From NCBI GenBank assembly GCA_013399115.1, contig VXAA01001099.1:124394-188393 (forward strand): a stretch of DNA of 64,000 nucleotides. Direction: 5' to 3'. The notes below the pieces were generated by a model that was given only the letters and a program-made list of their open reading frames with translations, was not told where the DNA came from and ran no database searches. The position numbers and the translations under genes were made by a program. Of the stretch, positions 48,000 to 62,500 are shown piece by piece. Each line of letters starts with the position of its first letter. Positions within the stretch are counted from its first letter, which is position 1. Source of the DNA: Anseranas semipalmata (taxonomy: Eukaryota; Chordata; Aves; Anseriformes; Anseranatidae).

Positions 48000-50900
48000 T
48001 TCAGAGTAGATTCATTGACTGTGCTGGTTCATTCTTATATCAGTGACCTTCTTGCAGCACTGGAAATTATTTTAAGTTTATATGTTTTTTTCAAAGTAAA
48101 TTGAAAAATTAATATTAGTACTTTACAACGAAAGTAAACATAAAATTTTCTACGTATATTAGAGTAATTAATTCAGTTTTAAGGAAAATTTCATTAGAAC
48201 TTTGTACTTCATATTTTGTCTTAGAGGATGAGTAAATAAAATTCAAAAGGTTCTAACAGACCCTTCAAAAGTTCAGCAGAGCAAGACCGTAGTGCAATAC
48301 TAAGGTACAGAATTTACACCTTCTATAAATTGGTAACAAGAGTACAAGATGTATCACTCATTAATATGCATATAAATTCCTGGTTTGAAACCTTCTGTTG
48401 AGTATAATTAATTTCAAAATTTAATCAGATTATTTTTAATGAAGTCCACATTTCATGAACTTACCAAAGATAATTACATGCATGTATTGGTAGGCACAAT
48501 TATACCAGAAGAAGGATCCTTTATCTATTTTTAACCTCTGCATTCCAATTAATAAGTATAAAATTCTTATTTTGATTACTGTATATTAACAAGAATTGTA
48601 ACTGTTGGCTAAGTAACAAAACATGCTTCACTACAGAACAAATACACCATTGAAATATCTCTCTGAGCTTTTGCCTTCACAGTTTATTTTCCCAAATAAA
48701 CAGCCTAGTTGGTAATCAAAATATTGCAGAGTAATGAGAATACATTTTGTATATGCTGTTCATCCAATTTTTCCTATTGTAGTAATAGTGTAATTAATGC
48801 AGGTCTGTCTCTGTGATTTCCTATGTTGTGGAAGTAATCACTTATGCCCTTGAAAACTTGAGTAGAAAGCCCTGATAAACTGGAATGGACATTTTATATG
48901 CCTAAAGGCCCGATTCTCCTTTAAACTAAGGCTGCATTAAAGCCCTCTGCCAAAGTGAGGAACTTTGAAAGTGTTGGAGCCCTTTAACATGTGCATATTT
49001 TTCAGGTCTTTCACTTTGCTGGAGTGGATTAACCATGAAAAAAACTGTAGTCAGCTTAAGACAGTGAACCTGTGTAATTTTGTATGACTAAATATTTCCT
49101 GCCAAACAATAAGCTCCATTACTTTATCTTTTATTGTATTAAAAAGTGGTTAATGTATTATAGATGATTCCCTGAGCATGCGGTTACTACCTTGGTTTTC
49201 TTGTTTTCTACTGAAGAATTTTTCAAATCTATTATGTAGGGATATTTCTTTTAAAGAAATAGACTACATAAAAGTGTGTTGTCGTCGTGTTCATCCCCCC
49301 CATTGTAATATTTGCACTGAAAATATAAGTTAACATAGAAGCTTTGACAATGGAGTCTGAGGAGCACTTTGTGGTTGTCTGACAAGAGTTAACAGCAACA
49401 TGACACATAGCTCCTCATGTTTCCATCTGGCTGTAATTGATATGTCTTTGCTCATTATTTGTTTCTGAAAGCAATTGCAACAAATTAGGTAATGCACAAA
49501 GAGGAAAATAGGAATCTTGTCCTGAACATTTTAGAGGTCTGAAGAGAAAAATTTAACTTGTCTTCTTAATATTAATTTTCCATTTAAGTTACTGCTGTAG
49601 GTCCTAAAAGATATTCATGTTACTGTTAAGATCACTATTAAAACAAGTACTTGGCTGAACAAACTAAGCTTTCATTTGACAGAATTCTGAAAAATTTCTG
49701 AGAGCCTTTAACTCCCACTTAGAGGTATCTGAGTGATTTCAGCACCTCACATGCTCACTGTCTTTAAAGTTTATACCTTTTTTTTAATAACCAAATTTAG
49801 CAGTCTTCATCCATGAGGTCTATCTGAGAATTTAGGGCTGTGGACTTTAAAGCCTGCATCAGTGTGCCCATCTTCACTATGTTTCCTCAAGCTAGCTGGC
49901 AGCCTGGTAGCACAAATAGCCTTGCTCTTCTTGGTCAGTCCTCCTGATTTTTCTCTTCCTGCTCCTTTCTCAATTTCATCTCCTAACCCAAACTTGTCTT
50001 AAGATGCCATTCAAAGAGAAAACAGCTTCTGGGCTACTGGAGCATTCTTAACGTTCTTACACCACTCCACAGATGAGATTTCTGAGGTCTGTACATATAT
50101 TCTTTGTCTTCCAGAGTAAAACCATATTTGCGGAGAAGTCATTATCAAAGATGAAATATATGATGAGATCAAAATGAAGGAGATAAACATAACATTTAAC
50201 ACTATGTATTAACATTAAGAGAATCGCTGGAATCCTTTCTATTTTTATAGGTTGTACACCTATAGTTGTCTAAAAAAAAAACCCTTTATTGTTATGTATA
50301 AGGGGCCAGAGGCTATTGAAAGACATAGTGTCCTAAATAGTCTAATAATCAAGTCAATGTAATAATAATCAAGTCCTGTGATTGCTCTCTTTCTGGGCTA
50401 CTTCAAATGAGCAAAACATTTCACAAACTGCCTTATAGCTATTTTAATTTCCATTTCTTTGTGAAATATTGGAAATAGTAAGAGAAATGAATTAATTTCT
50501 CTCATAAATGAACAGCTCAGCTTCAGTCTATTCCAGGTTGGGAAGAGATTGTCTGTCTTGGCAAAAGACAGATAATTCTGATATAAGTTTTTAGAGTCAT
50601 TTATGTATTTTCAGAGATAATGTGGGTGATGTGGCATTTGTTTTCAGTTAGATCTTTTAATGCCTTACACTCTCTTCTAACTTATATTTAGCTTACTTTA
50701 TAGATTGCTTTTCCAATCGTCTATGGCCAGCAAGTTTTAATTCAAGAAGGAAAAATCCCTCACAAACATAAACTGAAGCATAAAGAGATAAAGTAACCTG
50801 ACATCTACATTGAGTTTCATATTAACATGTCCAAGGATGATTTTGTAAGAAACTAGTTGTAAACTGGAATCCTGTTTATTTTACTGAATCCAAAAAGTGG

Positions 50901-53500
50901 ACAGCTAGCAATCTGGATAGAAAATCTGAAGCCAGGAGAACATCTTGTTTCAGTACTTCATGGTTTTCAGCATAACACAATTGGGAAGTAAAGAGGGGGC
51001 AGAACATTTTGTAACTGAGGCTTTAGAATTTATTAACACAAGAAAAAATAGATCATGCCACTGTTATCTGCTTCCTTAAAGTTGGAGTCATTCGCTAAAT
51101 ATTTTTTTACTCAATTTGTATCTGCAGCCATGTTCTGCTCATAAAGCCTTTTTTTTTTTTTTTTTTCAACAAGGAACACTGTAAAGATTTCATGCTACAT
51201 TAAAATTATCTCTTGCTTCTGATTTTTTTCTCCTTCCTTTGCTTTAGCATGGTTCTTCTTAATCTCAGTAATTACATAATTAATTACATAAAAAAAGAAA
51301 TGCAGAGCATTCTGTTCATAAAGGCCTTCAGCAGTTTTTTATTGTAAACATCATAGTAGATTGTTGCTCTCTGAGCAAGTGTAGTTTTAGTTTACTTGTA
51401 AACCTGCTTCATCTTCCCTGCTAACCTTTCTTTCTTTTTGCACTGCATTTCAAAGCATGATAAACAGTGCTGCTCATCAGCTGGTATATGCATCATGTAC
51501 ACAAAATACATAAAAATTTATAATTATTTTATAAAAAAATCATATATATCTTGAAATAGCTATGTATATATGTATGTATATGTTTTTGTTGAATAGCTAT
51601 ATGAGAACAGCTAAGTTTCAAAGTTTTTTTTTTTTTTTTTTCTTAATTTTATATCACAAAATTCATTTTTATTCCCATGGCCTCTATGAGTCACATTTAA
51701 CAGATACACAGGTTTTCCTCTTTCCTTGCAAGTAGGGAAGATAATTTTGTCAGTAATGTTCATTAAAATATAAGTGATGAAATGATCTCAAACAGTGTTT
51801 ATTTTATTATTCAATCTCGGCCTCTTTAAATGAATATTTTTTTTTATTTACTCAAGTCTCATTTATGAATTATTCATTAGCTGCAGTTGTATTTGAAATA
51901 CTCATTTTAGGGCTTCTACTATATGACTCAAAGGCCAACTGGCCCAAATGGCTTCAAATCTCAAGCAGTTTAAATGTGAATGGCTTCAATTTGCTTCCAG
52001 ATTGAGATCAGATATACTACAATAAAGTCCAGAGATATGCAAGTCCATTAAAATAAGTTAGAAGCCATAATTTTTAAATATAAAACTTTCAGATTCACTT
52101 TTAGCTTTTTTCTTTTGTTTCTTTTTTTCCTCTGGCAGTCTTCTTTTATTTTTTTATTCTTTTTCTATGTCATATTATCAGGGGGACATAGCAACAGAAG
52201 TTAAAAAGGGGAAGGAAAAACACTGAAACTTTGAAAAATGAGGTACCTTTGCTCATTTTTGCTAAAAATCGGTTTTGTTTTGGGGAAGGAGGTTGGTTAT
52301 TTCTCAGCTTTTCTGGACACTTTGCTTGGTTCCATGAAAACAAAGCACCATTTTAAAAACATCTTAATAAAAGCAGCAGTGTTCCTGCTTGTCTTCTGCC
52401 TCTAAGAAAAAAGAGTTGTGGATATCCTCAGATGGTAAGACTTCTGAGAGATCTTAAAATAAAGTGATTTTGTACACATTTCATTGACAGACACAGAATA
52501 TTTGTAAGAAACATGGCATAGCACCTTGGATATAAGTGTATAACAGTTTATCATTAAGGTAGGGGAAGACATGACAATTTCATCAAAACAATATGAGTAA
52601 TCTTATACTGAATTACTATGTTAGTGAGAACTATTTGTATACAAGGCAACAAGCATCTAAATTGCATTAAGATTCCTTATAAGAGCCCAGTGAGGTCACA
52701 CCGTGTGTTTCCATGCTAATGTCCGGTAACCCTGTGCTTGGTGATACTGTAGCATACAAATGATGTCAACTCAATGGTAATGAAGAGCATAAACATTTCA
52801 GAACATACTGCAAAAGCTCTAAGTGGTGAACACAAATGTGTATGTAAAGTAGATGTCTAAGGGGAAAAAGGGAGTATTTGGATACATTTACATATACATT
52901 AAAGGAGAAGCTGTTTTCATATGCTGAGATATCTAGTATCTGTCCTTTGTCTTGTTCTTTCTAAACCAGAGAAGTTGTGAGTATAATAACCATTAAGTGT
53001 TCACTTTATGTTTTCTAGATATTGGCGGAAAAAATATATATATATATTTTTAAAGTAACTTGTCTTCTTTCCATAATGATTTCAATAGCTTTCAGACACC
53101 CATTTGAAAGGATGAACATAATTAAAGACAAATATTTAATAGGCCTGTCTCCATTAAGAGTTTGTATCAATGCCTCATAGTAGAGTATTTACCAATGCAA
53201 GTACAACTAAATTAGAAATATCAATGCTAATACCAGCTGAAATAATAAAATAGAACTACTGCAAATGTCAAGGACAAGACTACCACACAGACCAGTTTTC
53301 TGTTAGCACTACACTGAAGACCTAGTTGGCATACTTTTCTCAGTAGATTATTTAACTTAATCACCACAAGAGTTGCCAGCCTGGGAGTGCCAGGATGAAG
53401 CAGCAGCAGTTTTTCTGACATTACATTTGAAAGCAGTTCTCCTTATACCCGATTTTCTTCCATAATTACTTCAAAAAAAGAGTATTTTTTTTGAGTTCAT
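48000..53500. other. AT-rich unique sequence; possible old repeat at 48905-48990; no gene seen
   Basis: Around 48905-48990 the phrase 'aggcccgattctcctttaaac' resembles an old amniote palindromic repeat ('gcctgattctcctctcactta'), at low confidence. Poly-T runs occur at 51149-51166 and 51624-51641. Stretches at about 49020-49200, 51780-51960 and 52680-52860 are mixed-composition unique DNA worth a conservation check. Confidence 0.35.
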
Positions 53501-53506
53501 TTGTTT

Positions 53507-53546
53507 GGGGGGGGGGGTTGTTTGTTTGTTTGTTTGTTTGTTTTTT
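53507..53546. repeat. G11 run followed by (TTTG)n microsatellite
   Basis: Eleven G residues (53507-53517) flow into about six TTTG units. Long G runs are prone to assembly error. Confidence 0.85.
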
Positions 53547-53651
53547 AATTCCTCACTGTAATTCCCACAGTACAGAAAGGAGAACAAACACATCAACTTC
53601 CAGACTAAAATCATTCTTCGGCAGAATAGCCATAACAATATTAACATCATT

Positions 53652-53677
53652 AAAATAAATAAATAAATAAATAAATA
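53652..53677. repeat. (AAAT)n tetranucleotide microsatellite
   Basis: About six AAAT units. Confidence 0.85.
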
Positions 53678-53679
53678 GT

Positions 53680-56600
53680 CCCTTGTTCGATACTTTTAAA
53701 AAATCTGGTACAGTTGAGCTCTCTGAGGACCATAATGTTTCAGAAGCAAGGTTTCTTAACATGCTTAAATCAACTTAATTCTTAGCATTTATTTCACTGG
53801 AGGGCATATTTTGCATCCTGACTTAACCCATGATGCCTACACAGTTGAACCTATCTCTGTAAGAAATGCCATGGGAGGTCTTTCTCTAAGAATCTGACAT
53901 AAGCACCTAATGAATAGTTAGATAACAGCCCAGGAGTTGAAAACAGACCAAAGCAGATCCCATGTAAGAGATGAGATGTGTGTTTAAAAGGATGGTTAGG
54001 ATTAATCTGTGTGGATGGCTGTGCGAATAATCAATCATATTCTACCAGATAATATCATGGAATATTATTCATAATGTGAATAATCAAGTTTTTGAACACA
54101 TATCACATGCAAGTCCTTAGTTGTATGTATAAGTAGGAGATAGTTTCATCTGTATTGTCAGTTGTAACATCATTATATGTATGTATTTTTTGTAGCTATG
54201 CAGAGTCATCACGATCCATAAAGATGAGTGATATATTCTGTATTTCTCCAGGAACATCCAAGGAGAAGCAATGTGGTTTCCATCTTCCTGCTGTACTGGG
54301 AAGAAAGAACAGAAGGGGAGAAGTTAGTGATTTTGCTAATGGCTTATAGCAGCAATAAATGCAGTTCTCTATTCACCTGGCAGTTCAGCTCTGAAAGCTA
54401 GTAGGTTAGTGGAAATGAAATAGTGTTTCAGGCATTTAAATCAGCAGGCACAGAAATAAAAGAGACTGTTCTTCCTTCTCCTTACCTCCCATGCTGGAAT
54501 TATATCCAGAAGAAAAGAAATTACTACTCCCTCAAAGACAATTAACAGAAAATTATAGAGCTCTGGCATATGCTTGTACACCCTGGCTCTTGTTTTGCTT
54601 TAGAGGCTTCTCTTATGACAAAATAAATGTGTTTATTTGTTTGTTTTTATTACTTTTCTTACGAAGATATAGTCCCAATAGGCGACAATATAAGAAAAGC
54701 CTCTCTAGATAAATATTACCCTGTATATACCAGGTAGTATGCTATCTCAGAATATACCAAAAAAACAAAACAAAACAAAACCAAAACCACAAAACATTAA
54801 CTAAGCAAGGATTTACATTTTAGTGGGAGATGACAGAAGGTGTGAAAGTTACACAGAGTGAGCAATGGGAGTACATTGCCTACCTGTTGCCTGTCAGACT
54901 TGTAACCTCCCTCCCACATGATCTGCGCTCTTTGATCTACAGCCAGACATTGACCTGACACAGCTGCGTAAACTCAACTCAAACATCTGAGAAAACTGCT
55001 ACCTTTCTGAGGAAGTTATGAGAAAAGATACAGAGAGGAATCAAGTGAGGGAAGAAAGGTAAAACCACAGGCAAAGGTAAGCCAGTCGAGGCAAGACTGT
55101 CTGTGGCTCAGGGATTCAAGGGGTAAAGTCCTGCCATGAAGAGGCATCCAAAAACAAAGGGGAGACCTGGGGAGCTAGAAGGTGTCAGCAATGCTGGTGG
55201 TGAGCTCATCCCAAGGAGCAGTGGCAGCTGACCCTTCAGCACCTCATTTGTGCTGCTGGGCTCACACGGGCTTTCTGGCAGAGCTGCATGTTACATCTAG
55301 ATACTGGGAACCGCACTGGGTGTTAAAGTTGTGCTTGTCCTGCTTGCACGGTCTTTTTGTGCATGGCAGGTGTTGCCTCAGCAAAAGGACCATAAGAGGG
55401 AGATCCACAGGTTTTCACCCATTCAAATGTCTTTCAAGCAGAAGAAGGGGTCCATGTAAAATCTCATAATTTGCTACATTTAAGTCAGGAAGATAATCTC
55501 TGTGAACCATCCCCATTTCTTTATGAACGATTTACTCCCAGATGGTCCATATCATATTTATCCTGTGTCAGACTGCATTTTTTTTTCTTTGAAAACAGGC
55601 TGGCAATGGCTGTCTGGAGTTAAAGCTTTTAAGATGAAATATTGCTGTTGCCACTTGCTGCTGCTGCACAGGATTTCCAAGCAAGTGCTGCTGAGTGCTG
55701 TTAGAGATGTTCCACTGAGTTTCAGTGGCTTCATTAAAGTAATTGGAATCAAGAATTATTTACTGCTACCCACATTGATTTTGTATAGTGTATAGAAAAC
55801 AGTGCTGGAGATAGTTTTGCTCTAGCAAATCAGCAAAAGGTCTGTGCAATAAAAGGTCTGACTTTCACTTCAAATTACTGGTCCATTGGTCTCAGACTAT
55901 AAATAATCTCATGATACTATAATATTTTTGCACAATCAAACCATTCCAGGCTGATTTTAATCGTCTTCCTTTACCAGTCATTACAAGTGAGAGTTAGAAA
56001 TTGCACACAATAGCACTTTTCACTTACCAATATTTTTTGTAAATCTGAAAAAACTACAATGTTTAGAATACCACATATATTTGGTTACCAAAATACTATA
56101 TGGAAATGGCTACATTGAGAACATTTAGGAAGCATAATGCAGTCCTGTGTATCATTTTATTAACCACAAGCACGTCTGAAAATGCCAGATTTGGAGATCT
56201 CGAATCATTGACAAGCTCTTACCAAGAGACAGGACAATAAAAAAAATCATTGGATATTCATGCTGCCTGCTTCTAATATAGCTACCTCAGTGAAAAAAAC
56301 TAACAATGTTTACCAATGAAGCTATACGTCTCCTTCCCATATTTCAGATTGGGAAGACAAGGCAGAGAAAGATGAAGTGACTGACCATCATTCAAGGTGG
56401 TCCAAACTTCAAAATTTTGGAGGACTCACTCTCAGTTTGGGGGCCACATTCATGCAACACTCTGGCATGGCAGTGGCAACTCCTGCCTGATCCTGAATGA
56501 GGAGGGATGAACCTCCACCTCCACACCAGATGTAGCACAAAGAAGTAGCAAAATGGAGCTCAGGCTTTAACCAGCAAGTCAGGAGAAGCATCAGGAAGTG

Positions 56601-57270
56601 GCATATGACTGCTGTGCTCAGGCTGCCACTCACATTGATTTTGTTGAAGATCACAAAGAACATCAGCTGAACCAGGAAGAGAAAATAGTGACCATGTCCT
56701 TTCACAGTGAAATTGGTGTTACACCACCTTACTCAAGTTCACCAGGAAACCCATCCTGCATCTCTCACAATGGCCCTAGTATTGAGAGCACACCCTGTAA
56801 GAAGCTGAGCACAAAATCATGTGTCAACTTTGTTCATATTTTTGTGCATTTTATGACTTCAATGAGGTTATGCAGTGTGAGAGTAAGAACTGGTTTGGCA
56901 CAAAAGAAGAAAGATTATATTTTTGTGTAAAAATAAGAGTTAGTTAATACCACAGGAGTAGCTTTTCTCATTCTCACTCAGTCCTGAGGTTGAACTTTCC
57001 CTGTTGGCTCTCCAGGACAGACAGATGAGATACATTATGACTTCATTGTAATGGTATGAGTCTGTCTATCCCATAACCCATTTAATTTATTCTGCTTATT
57101 CTTCATTCATTCCTGGACATGACCCTGCCAAATCCTTTTGTTTTTCTAAAATTCATATTTTATTCCGAATGTGTTGACAATATTCTGCAGTCACTTTTGG
57201 GTTTCTGTGCAGTCAAAAGTTCCATGAACTTCTGCTTGCACATTATTTATTTACCTTTCTTGTTTGCAAC
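53680..57270. other. Unique sequence; GC-richer patch at 55170-55400; no gene supported
   Basis: The patch at 55170-55400 is GC-richer and open in one plus frame (95 codons, 55182-55469), without a domain. An AAAAC-rich tract is at 54758-54795. Confidence 0.45.
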
Positions 57271-57285
57271 TGTAAGCCCCCCCCC

Positions 57286-57297
57286 NNNNNNNNNNNN
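57286..57297. other. Assembly gap (12 N) inside a poly-C run
   Basis: Twelve N lie between nine C (57277-57285) and four C. The flanks suggest an unresolved C homopolymer of uncertain length rather than missing unique sequence. Confidence 0.95.
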
Positions 57298-57301
57298 CCC
57301 C

Positions 57302-59080
57302 AAAGTTTCACTCTACTTAGAAAACATAATTTTTTAGATGAATCTCAGCTTCTTAAGCTTTCTGAATTTTGACTTGGAACTTTTCACAGAAACAATTTTT
57401 TTTTTCTAGACCCATGAAGCAAGCTGGGATGAATGGAGTTTCTTCTTTATGGCTTTCCACAGCCTATAGGAGCTAGGGCAATACATTTCAGCATCCACAT
57501 GCCAAAATGGATTTTTGCTAAGTTCTGATAAAATAGTGGCAGCTTTTCACAGACATAGGAAGTTAAAGTTCCAGATCTTCAGCCTAGTCCACTGCAGATG
57601 TATCCTTATTCCAGTGTTCCTCAGATTTCTAAGAACCAAGCTACTGACTTCTGGATAGTCAAAAACTTCTTTCTTTGATGCTTTAGCCTAACACAGTTTC
57701 CCAATTATCTCCACAGCTAAGAGAGGAAAAATATTAAAACTAGCTTAACACATAGATGTTAACTAACACTCTTGGGGAGCCATTTTGGGTTCATTGCTAT
57801 GATATCCCATTTGGCTGCCCGCCAGATGTATACCAGGCAAGTTGGTAATGGGTTTACTGTTCATAACTAGGCTTGCACACTGGTTTACCTGAAGATGATT
57901 ATTTTCTTTCTATCTAAATGTCACCATGTGTTTTGTAGGCCCTTGTAATCGTTTTCTTAATGTAACTAAGTATGCATTAAGTCTTTCAAACAGTACCAAG
58001 CCAAACAGTATAGTTTTCTTTGACTTATTTTCAAATTGTTATATCTGTCAATAATTGATTACTAAATTCTAAATTCAAGCACATGTATGATCCTACTAAG
58101 GGAAATACTAAGATTTTAATTTAGCAGTACTATTGCCACGCATAAAAATTTTGCATTGTTGCTCACTATAGCTCATCCTGCTTTCTGGTAAGTAGCTAAA
58201 ATTTTCAGATTTGTTTCCTAAAAATGCATTTTTTGCTCAAAGGAAATTTTCTTAACGTTATTTCTGATTTTACCAAGTCTTACTTACAGATTTAAAAAAG
58301 AAAAAAAAAAAAAAAAAGAACTAGAAAATATTTTTGTTTACTTCATAATGAAACCATGAAAAGGTCAAAAACAGATATTTGTTTCTAGGGCATCACACTG
58401 TACCCTTGTCCCACTAGACCCTGAAGACGAGGCACTATAGAGAATATAAAGACTCTGCAACGTGTTGTCTGAGACTGTCGTGAAATGCCTGCAGTAAGGA
58501 TTGCCCTTGTGTAGTCAAGACAATCATTACAACTATTCTGAAGATGAGGCATATAGCTTTTTTTTTTTTTTTTTTTTTTTCCATAAAGAGAAAGCTCTGA
58601 CCCAGGTTGCTGTAGAAACATAATGGGAGACAGCCAGTAGTCTTTGGCTCTGCTAGAGAGGCTGTGTCACTTACAGGATGTCTGTAAGACCCAGAAAGAT
58701 ATAAAAAGACGCTCTGAGCTTCTTCAGGATGCTACTGTGAATTATCTGCATGATTTCCTGCTGCTCATTCAGATAACAAATCACTTGAAATGGGAGTGGG
58801 GTAGAATTCATACATCTCAATATCAATCTGTTACTCTGATAAACACTGCTTTCAACTATTACTAACCAGGATCCATCAGTGGCTCACTGTTTCTCAGAAC
58901 TAAAGTCTAATATTGCATTGCTGTGTATCATCACAACAGTCTCCGTCTTAATTAGGCAGAGCATCCCAAATCCCGATACCTAAACAGGATCCAGAAACAA
59001 GACATCCCATTGCCAAAATCCTTTTTGGAAGCTCAATCCAGTATACAGTTAAATTCAATGTATCACAGACTGCTGTTCCA
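57302..59080. other. AT-rich unique sequence with two homopolymers, no gene seen
   Basis: A17 at about 58301-58317 and T23 at 58558-58580 lie about 240 bp apart in opposite sense. The 240 bp between them are not recognised. Confidence 0.5.
58558..58580. repeat. Poly-T run (23)
   Basis: Twenty-three T residues. Its minus-strand translation is the Lys run in a small spurious ORF. Confidence 0.85.
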
Positions 59081-59109
59081 GTTATCACTTTCAAAAGGAA
59101 TCTGGAGGA

Positions 59110-59225
59110 GGTGGTGAAAGTGATATTTCTTTGACAGCCTCGTGGTTGAAGCCCTCCCTGAGGGAATGGGAGACCAGTGCTTGATTCCCTCAGATTTTCC
59201 TCCTATGAAGTTCAGCTCTTGCATG
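59110..59225 (+). repeat. Possible ancient amniote interspersed repeat fragment
   Basis: The plus strand contains 'gtggttgaagccctccctga' and 'gggaatgggagacc' then 'cttgattccctcag', which resembles from memory an old repeat with the phrase 'tggctagagcactcacctgggatgtgggagaccc...ttcaattcc'. Divergence is high and the boundaries are guesses. Confidence 0.3.
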
Positions 59226-59423
59226 CAGGTATGCCTCAGGAGCCAAACATTGACTTCTAAACTGAGGTCCTGTTCCTATCACTGCTATTATTATAACATT
59301 GTGGAGAAGTGGCAGGGGAAACAGAACAAGGCTTTAACCTTAATACTTGACCGAGTCAAGTATTTTTCCAAATAAAAATTGAGTTAAAAAACAAGCAAAC
59401 AAAAATGTCAGAATACTGGTCTG

Positions 59424-59511
59424 AAATAAAATAAAATAAATAAAATAAAATAAAATAAAATAAAATAAAATAAAATAAAATAAAATAAAATAAAATAAAA
59501 TAAATAAAAAA
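59424..59511. repeat. (AAAAT)n pentanucleotide tandem repeat, about 17 units
   Basis: An array of AAAAT units about 88 bp long with AAAT variants near both ends. Confidence 0.95.
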
Positions 59512-59514
59512 GAC

Positions 59515-62500
59515 TACTATGTACTGAAACCCCCTTTAAAATAGAAAAATGCATAAAATATGCCTAGAACAACACATACCCATAGAGTGTCATTCGTCCC
59601 AGAGAAATCCAGAGTAACACCTGGCAAAAGAAATGGAGATAAATCCATTTATTTCAACATCTGATTGCCAATTTCAGTTAAGGTTGGAAAGGAACAAGGA
59701 AATATCCCCTAAGACTAATCCTGTCCCAACAGAGCAGAGGGCTGTCACAGCAATGAGAGGCACATGGCTGAGTGGAACCTGGAAACCATGCAGAGCTTCC
59801 ACCCAGTGTCACAGGGAAGGACTCGGGGGACAATGGCAATAATTAATTTTTTGCCATCTTCTGTTTCACTCTGCAATCAACTAAGAGTATGTTTGAACTG
59901 TTTTGTTCTGTTTTGTTATGTCCATTCTCTCTTCTATTTACAAACTGTAGTGTCAGGATACATCCTGCATAACTGACACTGAAATTATTTGTCTTGAGAT
60001 TTGAATTGGCAAATAACAAAATTACTGGGACAGAACTGCCTAGATTGTGTGTTCTTTGCCCAGTAAATAGTAACAGATGCTCATCTGCAATAAAATAACT
60101 TGAGCATTACATGACATAAAATTTATTGAACCACACAAAATCTGAGAAATGTTCATACTTTATTAGGACAATTACCTGCTTTTTGCAAAATAAGCATACT
60201 CTGGGGTGCACTTTTTACATTATTGGGGAACAAGATTATATGCTGTTTCCTCTTTTTAAATGTTTTTTTTTTTTTTTTACCCAATAATTTGACTTAAGCT
60301 CCTTTAACATTATTTGAATACTCTCCTTAATACTTTTTCAATGCAGTATCGTCCCAGTTCTACAAATGGTCTATTTGGTGCATAGAGAATTTTAAACCAA
60401 CATTTCCAAACATGTCTTTCTAAAATCACTTTACTAACATATGGATTTAGGTAGTTAGTAGCCCATTTTGATACTTTCTCTATATGAATTTATTGTTATT
60501 AAATTCAATAACTAACTCTGACATTCAGCAGCTGTAAAACTCAGGACACATTTTGCAGTGAAGGGATGTGAATCAGTGGAAGGAAACAAAGCACAGTGTT
60601 CCCAACATCTACCAAGGTTCCTAATTTAGCTGTCACATTAGCATTAGATTTAAAGAAAACCTGATCTCCCAGATTTCTCCTGAATTCCTTACACCTCTCT
60701 TGAACAAGACTATATATTTTCTTCCATATTCCTGTGCTGACATCCCATTTAGAAAGAGATGTTCATTTTTGTTTTTACATGAAATAACGGTTTTGAAGTG
60801 ATATTAATGTAGAAATTGGGGAATTTTGTAATTTTATAATTCTTCCTAATGGATATTTACTTAAAGAAAAAAAAAAAAACACACACACACACACAAAAGA
60901 AGTTCATTATTAGTTTGTTTCCAAACACACTTTTATTGCTGGAAGTCGTTTCCCCTGTAAGGCAATGTAATGAACTGTGACACTGCCATATGCGAGTATG
61001 CCACACGTGCAGCATGGAGGGAGGATGCACCATCGATGAGTGCACATGCCCAACAATGTCAGCCCTCAGCGGGGACTTACTTCTCTGACCAGGACAGGAA
61101 CTGGTTCTTGGTGAAAGGGCCCACATAGCCCACTGCTACACTTCGGTACTGCGGCCTTAATTTCAAGTGACAGAAGGAGATTTTGAGCATAGAATATGTG
61201 GGCAGCATCCACAATTTGAATTCATCTCCACTGGTCTGACTCCTGAAGCCACACGTGGGCCAGGAGTGAGCCTTCCCTTGTGCCAGCCTTGGCTGATCCC
61301 CTCGTCACTCATGCAAAAAGCAGGTGTCACACCTGGGAATAGCCCCATCCATCCAGCACGCTGCACAACACAGTTGGAACTGTCCAGCTGGAAGAGAGAA
61401 AGCACAGCGCAATTTAATATTTTCTTTCATTTGCCAGACTGCTTTTCTTTGCTGTTTCACTGAGACAATAAACACGACAAACATTGTGCTTTTAGGTGTT
61501 TGTAAACTAGAAGATTTTGTTAAGAGTATGGAGCCCATAAAAGTAACATTTCTACCCACTACCAGCTCTAAATGAATCTGTCACTACTCATTAAATCAGC
61601 TACTTATAGCCAACAAGCCCCTGCTCAGAGGTCTCCACTGGTTACAACCAGGCAGAAACAGCAGCTTCAGACAAGTGTGGTACAGCCAGGCAAACTCAGA
61701 CTGGAACTGGTTACATCCCACACCCTTTCCCAGTATGATATCTGTACCTTTTGTAGAGGTTATTCAACTGTTGCAGTTGCAGTCAAAGACAGTGCTACAA
61801 AATGCTTTCTTCTTGGGACACCCCAAGATTCTGTTCCTTTTCTAAGCTTCCACACAGACTTATACGTGCAACCAAATCTAGCACTTAAACCATATATATA
61901 AAGTGTATTAATTTGTTTCTATTTTGTGTGAATTTTAATTATCCTTATCTTCAAATGTCACAAGCTCTCCCTCACAATTGGAATAAAAACAGATTCTTTT
62001 TGTTTTTGACAACAACATTAATTGGTATGTGCTTTTTAGCAGCCAGAGACACCAGTTACTAGACCAGCAAGAAGTTTTATATAGCAGATGTATTCAGATT
62101 TTTGTGTAGCACCAAAAACAGCTGAATATACCAAAGCAAAGATCACAGAGGTGGAATGAAATACAAATGCTAGCAAGAGCAGTGATAGTATAGTTGGATC
62201 TCAGGCAAGCTGTCTGGCAAGTGGCTAATCAGTCAACCCATACAGTTTAGTTATGATTGATAGGACTGTCAGACCTGAGAAAAGAATAAATCACCACGAC
62301 ATCACTAGGCAATGAACTCGATGCAAGACAAATAAGCCTTTTGTCAGACAATAACTATTTCTAAAGTTCATCTTCTTTCTAATGGAGTAAGCAAGCCACA
62401 GGTCAATGCTTACAGTTCACAAGGTGAATTAACAAACTGAACATAAGTGTATTTGTTTCAAGCCAGGGCAGATTTTGTAAGCCAAAACAATGCTTTTCAC

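Noticed and set aside
47811..48104. 97-codon ORF with a long Lys-Glu repeat
   Set aside because: It is the translation of the (GAAAAA)n array plus chance flanks; no start context, domain or splice structure.
60867..60895. Poly-A/(CA)n as a LINE or SINE tail
   Set aside because: CR1 does not end in poly-A and no element body is recognisable on either side.
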